Below, one piece after another: positions 61,539 to 64,000 of a stretch of DNA of 64,000 bases. The stretch's first letter is position 1. Each line of letters starts with the position of its first letter. The notes under the pieces were generated by a model. The model had not been told where the DNA came from. It saw only the letters and a list, made by a program, of their open reading frames with translations, and did no database searches. The position numbers were made by a program, and so were the translations under genes. This stretch comes from Streptomyces sp. NRRL F-6131 (GTDB lineage Bacteria; Actinomycetota; Actinomycetes; Streptomycetales; Streptomycetaceae). Location: assembly GCA_000719695.1 (NCBI GenBank), contig JOHN01000077.1, forward strand, positions 20,490 through 84,489, in the 5' to 3' direction.

Positions 61539-64000
61539 ATGAGAATCCGTCAGTTACGCGCGCTCGCCGCGGTGATCACCGCGACGGTGGTGGCCGCCGT
61601 CCTGAGCGCGTCCACCGCGACGGCGGCCCCCACCGTCACCCTGTACGCCGCCCCCACCGGCAGCGGCTCCGCCTGCTCGCAGGCCGCACCGTGCTCGCTC
61701 GACGGCGCCCAGAGCGCCGTGCGCGCGCTCGCCCCGGCCACCAGCGGCGCGGACGTCACCGTCAACCTGCTCGACGGCACCTACCGCCCTTCCAATACCT
61801 GGAAGTTCACCGCCGCCGACTCGGGCAGCTCCGGCCACCCCGTCATCTGGAAGGCCGCCCCCGGCGCCCACCCCGTCATCTCCGGCGCCACCCAGGTCAC
61901 CGGCTGGACCCAGACCGGCACCCCCGGCGTCTGGTCCGCCCCCGTCCCGGCCGGCAGCGCCACCCGCCAGCTCTACGTCGACGGACGCCAGGCCGACATC
62001 GCCCAGGCCCGTGCCGGCGACCTCGGCTTCAACGGCGGCTGGTCCGGCTCCGCCACCGGCTACGACATCAGCAACGACGGCGCCGCCGTGTCCTGGTTCG
62101 CCGGCCTGACCCCGGCGCAGGTCGCCGGGGTCGAGTTCAGCTACCCGGGCGGCAACGGGCCGTGGACGGAGTCCCGCTGCCGCGTGGCCGCCTACGCCGG
62201 CGGCAAGCTGACCATGGCCCAGCCCTGTTGGGACAACGTCACCAACCGCGTGAGCTTCAACCCGCGCAGCGGCGAGCTGCCGTCGATGAACCGGAACACG
62301 AAGCCCGCCGTCGTGTCGAACGCCAAGGCGCTGGTCCGTCCCGGGCAGTGGTACCTGGACTCCGCCGCGAACACGCTCTACTACCAGCCGCTCGCCGGAC
62401 AGCAGCCGACCGCCCTGGACATCGAGCTTCCCCGGCTGGAGGCCCTGGTGCAGGGGGCCGGCACGCTGGCCGACCCGCTGCACGACCTCACGCTCCAGGG
62501 CCTGCAGTTCTCCCACGCCACCTGGAACGACCCGTCCACCTCGGTGGGCTTCGCCGACGTGCAGAGCAACCTGCGGATGACCGGCACGACGCCCAACCAG
62601 GGCCTGTGCCTGTGGTCCAGCCCGGCCGGCTCCTGCCCCTGGGGCGCGCTGAGCCAGCCGCTCGCCAACGTCGCCTTCACCGCCGCGGACAACATCACCC
62701 TCACCGGCAACCGCTTCGCCGGACTCGGCGGCGCCGGACTGAGCGTCAGGTACGGCTCGCACAACACCCTCATCCAGGGCAACGAGTTCACCGACATCGC
62801 CTCCACCGGCATCCTGCTCGGCTGCACCGCCGACCCCAACCCCACCAACCCCGTCCCCGCCACCGATCCGGACACCCCGGAGGCGATCAAGCAGGGCTGC
62901 ACGCCCGACGCCTCGGCCGTCAGCGGCGACACCATCGGCACCAACGAGATCCTCACCGGCACCACCGTCTCCGACAACGCGATCCACCACGTCGGCACCG
63001 ACTACCGCTCCGCCCCCGGCATCACCCTGCTCTTCTCCCAGGGCACCACGATCACCCACAACGACCTCTACGACCTGCCCTACACCGGCATCACCGCCGG
63101 CGTCATCCAGGGCCACGTCGACTATGCCGGCAGTTCGCAGAACTCCATCAACATCAACCAGAACAACACCATCAGCCACAACGTCCTGCACGACTACATG
63201 TCCGTGCTGTACGACGGCGGCGCGGTCTACGTGGAGGGCCATCAGGCGCAGTACTACGACGCCGCCGGCGACCCCACCACCTATGACAGGGCCGACCCGA
63301 CCCGGACCCTCGCGCACGGCCTCCAGGTGATCGGCAACGTCGCCTACAACGGGGGCCACACCAACCAGACCTTCTACTCCGACGCCGGCTCCGAGTGGAT
63401 CAACTGGCAGGGCAATGCCGCGTTCAGCGCTGGCGAGCACGCCACCGGCGGCTGCAACCCGACCGGCCACATCTGGACCACCGGGAACTACTTCAACGCC
63501 GACATCGACGTCAGGGGGTGTAATCCCGGGACGGTGGACCTCCACCCGAGCGACAACAAGGTGATCTTCGCGAACCCCCGGCCGAACGACATTCCGTCCA
63601 CCCTGCTGAGCAACGCGGGCGTCACCGCCGCCACCGCCGTTCCGGCCGGCGCGGCGACGGCCGGGTCCTTCTACGTCTCACCGGCCTCGCGTACCAACCA
63701 GGTCCTGATCGCCGGCCAGGGGTTCGGCGCCACCACCCAGGTCCTCGCGGGCGCCGCCCAGGTCAGTGCGGCCGACATCCAGCTGCTCAACAGCCGGTTC
63801 CTGATCGCCACGCTCCCCGCCGGAACCTCCGCCGACCAGGTCTGGGTGCTCAACCGCACCAATGACACGGATCCGGCGATCGGCTTCAGCGGCTTCTCGG
63901 CGTCCGCCGACCGCGGCTACGGCGACCTCGGCAATGACGTGCGCTACGCCACCGCCGACGGCTCCACGGCCACCTACAGCTTCACCGGCACCTCCGTCCA
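61539..64000 (+). CDS. Secreted right-handed beta-helix glycosidase-like protein, runs off the right edge
   Basis: 820 codons from the ATG at 61539 (GGAAAGGA upstream) to the window end, no stop. The signal peptide MRIRQLRALAAVITATVVAA is followed by TLYAAPTGSGSACSQAAPCS and a beta-helix collinear with that at 32566-35307 (shared GQWYLDSAANTLYYQPLAGQ, HHVGTDYRSAPGITLLFSQG, DAGSEWINWQGN). It then has an IPT-like segment and the start of one shared beta-sandwich module (SADRGYGDLGNDVRYATADG). It is a paralogue with an undamaged 3' part as far as visible, useful for reconstructing the broken copy. Codon 6 (61554-61556) is TTA, the fourth secreted enzyme here with that mark. Function is inferred as for its paralogue. 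Confidence 0.87.
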   Translation, partial: MRIRQLRALAAVITATVVAAVLSASTATAAPTVTLYAAPTGSGSACSQAAPCSLDGAQSAVRALAPATSGADVTVNLLDGTYRPSNTWKFTAADSGSSGHPVIWKAAPGAHPVISGATQVTGWTQTGTPGVWSAPVPAGSATRQLYVDGRQADIAQARAGDLGFNGGWSGSATGYDISNDGAAVSWFAGLTPAQVAGVEFSYPGGNGPWTESRCRVAAYAGGKLTMAQPCWDNVTNRVSFNPRSGELPSMNRNTKPAVVSNAKALVRPGQWYLDSAANTLYYQPLAGQQPTALDIELPRLEALVQGAGTLADPLHDLTLQGLQFSHATWNDPSTSVGFADVQSNLRMTGTTPNQGLCLWSSPAGSCPWGALSQPLANVAFTAADNITLTGNRFAGLGGAGLSVRYGSHNTLIQGNEFTDIASTGILLGCTADPNPTNPVPATDPDTPEAIKQGCTPDASAVSGDTIGTNEILTGTTVSDNAIHHVGTDYRSAPGITLLFSQGTTITHNDLYDLPYTGITAGVIQGHVDYAGSSQNSININQNNTISHNVLHDYMSVLYDGGAVYVEGHQAQYYDAAGDPTTYDRADPTRTLAHGLQVIGNVAYNGGHTNQTFYSDAGSEWINWQGNAAFSAGEHATGGCNPTGHIWTTGNYFNADIDVRGCNPGTVDLHPSDNKVIFANPRPNDIPSTLLSNAGVTAATAVPAGAATAGSFYVSPASRTNQVLIAGQGFGATTQVLAGAAQVSAADIQLLNSRFLIATLPAGTSADQVWVLNRTNDTDPAIGFSGFSASADRGYGDLGNDVRYATADGSTATYSFTGTSV

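Overview
The window is high-GC actinobacterial DNA, most likely from Streptomyces or a close relative such as Kitasatospora. Evidence for this is the strong GC bias at third codon positions, the rarity of TTA codons, ABC sugar importers without their own ATPase, many ROK regulators, and a PAS-GAF-SpoIIE-HATPase phosphatase of the type common in Streptomyces. No rRNA, tRNA, CRISPR array or phage genes were seen. Almost everything is devoted to carbohydrate breakdown.

Layout. 1-2800 is a decayed edge. It holds the 5' part of a GNAT-like acyltransferase gene, a truncated SMP-30 lactonase gene, a Gfo/Idh oxidoreductase gene with an internal deletion, and stubs of an ABC permease and an IS21 helper gene. 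3028-11500 is a ROK regulator, an ABC sugar importer, an intracellular GH29 alpha-L-fucosidase and an intracellular GH36 alpha-galactosidase whose 3' end is damaged. 11358-13216 is a scar of an MFS gene fragment, an IS1380-family element and an IS110-family remnant. 13335-17466 is a secreted GH98-like endo-glycosidase with two F5/8-type C modules, divergent from a ROK regulator. 17524-18475 is a broken GH2 copy placed directly behind a promoter. 18983-23856 is a secreted PQQ-type sugar dehydrogenase-like protein coupled to a ThuA/DUF1080 protein, both ending in CBM6 and ricin-type lectin modules. 24027-24426 is a ROK/Gfo-Idh fusion pseudogene. 24591-27602 is a secreted beta-helix protein. 27861-31821 is a GH2 exo-beta-glucosaminidase-like enzyme with a ROK kinase. 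32362-35307 is a second beta-helix protein with a scrambled 3' end. 35887-42048 is a run of three secreted GH29-type proteins. 42936-52294 is a complete-looking De Ley-Doudoroff D-galactose route (sugar dehydrogenase, lactonase, galactonate dehydratase, KD(P)Gal kinase, aldolase) with its own ROK regulator and ABC importer. 52437-64000 holds three more beta-helix proteins around a SpoIIE-type phosphatase.

How it may work together (inference). Secreted enzymes (GH98-like, three GH29-type, GH2, beta-helix proteins of possible GH141 type) would take apart a fucose- and galactose-containing glycan. Two importers would bring in oligosaccharides. Intracellular GH29 and GH36 would finish hydrolysis, and galactose would flow through galactonate to pyruvate and glyceraldehyde 3-phosphate. 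Blood-group-like mucin glycans, fucosylated plant polysaccharides and galactofucans are all possible substrates.

Regulatory signals support a shared programme. Four of the secreted enzymes carry a rare TTA codon inside the signal peptide, which predicts dependence on the developmental tRNA bldA. An odd palindrome, ACATC(C/G)GATGT, recurs in front of several of the genes. The many half-genes, repeat-mediated rearrangements and insertion sequence scars show that the region is being actively remodelled, probably in an accessory part of a linear chromosome.
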